A stretch of 5,094 bases of DNA from Patescibacteria group bacterium (GTDB taxonomy: Bacteria > Patescibacteriota > JAHJAL01): NCBI GenBank assembly GCA_018814055.1, contig JAHJAL010000137.1, positions 1-5,094 on the forward strand, written 5' to 3'. The stretch's first letter is position 1. Every line of letters begins with the position of its first letter. Made by a program: the position numbers and the translations under genes. Shown here one piece after another: positions 3,823 to 5,094 of this stretch. The notes beneath the pieces were generated by a model. It was not told the origin of the DNA and ran no database searches. It saw only the letters and a list, made by a program, of their open reading frames with translations.

Positions 3823-5094
3823 ATGGGCCAAGCCGATCAACAAATTTTGGAGCAGTTAAATCAGACCATGCCGCATGAGCGGGAGTGTGGGGTTTGTCAT
3901 GAAAAATGGCTTATTGAAAAGGACGATATTGAGTTTTTTAAGAAATTTATGGTGCCGGTGCCGGTGGTGTGTCCGCATTGTAGTTTGGTGAATAAATTGA
4001 TTTATCGTAATGAGCGAAGTTTGTACAAGAGAAAGTGCGACGCGACGGGTAAAGATATTTTGTCGGTAATTTCGCCGGATAAGCCTTACAAAGTCTATGA
4101 CAAGGATGTCTGGTGGAGCGATCAGTTTGAGGCGTTGGAGTGCGGGCGGGATTACGATCCGGGCCGGAGTTTTTTTGAGCAGTTCAATGATTTGTTGCTG
4201 GAAGTTCCTTACCTGAGTCTGATGGTGACGAATAATACGAATTGTGATTATATTAATCATGCCAATGATTGTAAAAATTGTTATTTGGTTGCATTGTCGG
4301 TGAAAAATGAGGATTGTTATTATGGAAAGAACGTGATGAGTTGTCAAAATTGTGTAGATAATCTGGATATTGAAAAGTGCGTGGATTGTTATGAGTGCGT
4401 GGGTGGGATAAACAACAATAATTGCCGCTTTTTGTTTAATTCCAAAAATTGTTATGACTGTCATTTTTCGGAAGGGTTGATTGGTTGTCAGAATTGTACC
4501 CTCTGTTTTAATTTGAAGAACAAACAGTATTGTTTTGCCGGGGAACAATTGACAAAAGGGGAGTATGAAAAAAGATATAATGAGTTGGATTTTGGGCAGA
4601 AGAGGAAAGATTTTTTACAACAACGAAAAACCAGAGTGGTGAAATGTCTGGATATTGAGAAGAGCGAAAATTGTGTTGGTGATAAAATTTTTAACAGTAA
4701 AAATTGCCGGCAGTGTTTTGGTATTAGCCAGGGACAGGATAGTAAATATGTGGGTGATTCGATCAATTTTGCGGGAGAATACGATACTTATTCGGCCGGG
4801 ACTGATTCGGAATTGATTTATAATACGACTTCTTTGGTGAAATCATATTTTCAAATTAGTTCATTTGCCTGTTTGGGGACAAGTTATACTTATTATTCTT
4901 TTCTGTCGATGTTTTCCAAGCATTTATTTGGTTGCGTGGCTTTGAAAAAGAAAGAGTATTGTATTTTGAATAAACAGTATTCCAGGGAAGATTATGAAAA
5001 ATTAGTTGAGCGGATCAAACTGGACATGCTGGAGCGGGGGGAATATGGACGGTATTTCCCCCGAGAAATTTGTCCATATGGGTACAATGAAACG
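3823..5094 (+). CDS. Large Cys-rich zinc-ribbon protein of the CPR 'CaiB/BaiF-like' family, 3' end outside window
   Basis: Open for 424 codons to the window edge. Residues 22-53 carry a zinc-ribbon pair C22-x2-C25 and C50-x2-C53, then YRNERSLYKRKCDATGKD (61-78), SPDKPYKVYD (84-93) and WW at 97-98. This signature marks a family that, from memory, is common in Patescibacteria and often labelled 'CaiB/BaiF family protein'; nothing here resembles a CoA-transferase, so that label should not be read as function. Residues 141-248 are nine 12-residue repeats, each opening with Cys. A shorter Cys block follows at 275-298 (C-x8-C, then SKNCRQC). YC-x4-Q elements with YEK shortly after occur at 236-255 and 379-398, indicating an internal duplication. 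The end (GRYFPREICPYGYNET) matches the family's usual late region, so little is probably missing. No signal peptide is seen. ATG 3823 lacks a good ribosome site; in-frame TTG 3805 follows AGGA by 5 bases and could add six residues. Metal binding is likely; the cellular role is unknown. Confidence 0.85.
   Translation, partial: MGQADQQILEQLNQTMPHERECGVCHEKWLIEKDDIEFFKKFMVPVPVVCPHCSLVNKLIYRNERSLYKRKCDATGKDILSVISPDKPYKVYDKDVWWSDQFEALECGRDYDPGRSFFEQFNDLLLEVPYLSLMVTNNTNCDYINHANDCKNCYLVALSVKNEDCYYGKNVMSCQNCVDNLDIEKCVDCYECVGGINNNNCRFLFNSKNCYDCHFSEGLIGCQNCTLCFNLKNKQYCFAGEQLTKGEYEKRYNELDFGQKRKDFLQQRKTRVVKCLDIEKSENCVGDKIFNSKNCRQCFGISQGQDSKYVGDSINFAGEYDTYSAGTDSELIYNTTSLVKSYFQISSFACLGTSYTYYSFLSMFSKHLFGCVALKKKEYCILNKQYSREDYEKLVERIKLDMLERGEYGRYFPREICPYGYNET
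4243..4566 (+). repeat. Nine coding 36-bp periods = 12-residue Cys repeats
   Basis: Cys occurs at residues 141, 153, 165, 177, 189, 201, 213, 225 and 237 of the 3823 gene, exactly every 12 residues. A second Cys falls at repeat position 10 in five repeats (150, 174, 186, 210, 222) and at position 4 in two (192, 228). The residue before the repeat Cys is Asn or Asp in all but the last. The DNA copies are diverged, so this is an old protein repeat and not a recent tandem duplication. Confidence 0.9.

Noticed and set aside
3951..3968. GTGCCG short tandem repeat
   Set aside because: It is two copies encoding VPVPV in an intact gene, without frame consequence, and not distinguishable from chance.
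3856..4548. Long reverse-strand open frame (230 codons)
   Set aside because: It lies opposite the Cys-rich gene, which has clear family motifs and repeat structure. The reverse translation is low-complexity Ile/Thr/His.
1..5094. CRISPR array, tRNA or rRNA genes
   Set aside because: No regularly spaced direct repeats with spacers, no cloverleaf with CCA-type ends and no rRNA signature were recognised on either strand.

Overview
The window most resembles a chromosome segment of a Candidate Phyla Radiation (Patescibacteria) bacterium. This is an inference from gene content. The Cys-rich 'CaiB/BaiF-like' zinc-ribbon family at the right end (motif SPDKPYKVYD followed by WWSD) and the Bro-N/DinD-like protein with the SVPSPKAEP motif are both, from memory, typical of CPR genomes, and the four intact genes make no recognisable metabolic enzyme. 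All supportable genes lie on the + strand. The standard code fits, with stops TAA, TGA and TAG.

Left region (1-785): decayed DNA. Bases 1-264 hold the 3' end of a gene whose frame breaks at a run of seven A. It resembles, weakly, the TOPRIM end of OLD-type ATPases. Overlapping it by 8 bp is a small zinc-ribbon gene (257-602) with two frame breaks. The first is a heptamer (ACGAATG) present three times; one copy instead of three restores the frame. The second is one missing base in a G run; restoring it gives the expected CYQK ending. A 94-bp element (596-689) then follows, made of two inverted REP-like hairpins. The + strand of the pseudogene switches abruptly from C-rich to G-rich near base 420, which suggests a chimera.

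Central region (786-1634): an intact Bro-N/DinD-like gene with a strong Shine-Dalgarno and its own promoter region carrying a 15-17 bp direct repeat.

Right region (1739-5094): after a 104-bp spacer with another possible promoter come three closely spaced genes (gaps of 22 and 19 bp), probably one transcript. They encode a 376-residue protein with a methyltransferase-like Rossmann pattern, a 303-residue protein with an unknown N-terminal domain and a long C-terminal coiled coil, and a large Cys-rich protein cut by the window end. The last has an N-terminal zinc ribbon followed by nine consecutive 12-residue repeats, each starting with Cys. It is the most striking structure here and is paralogous to the left pseudogene.

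No known defence, CRISPR, toxin-antitoxin or metabolic system is demonstrable. The best candidate for something undescribed is the three-gene set 1739-5094, but joint function is inferred only from spacing and orientation.
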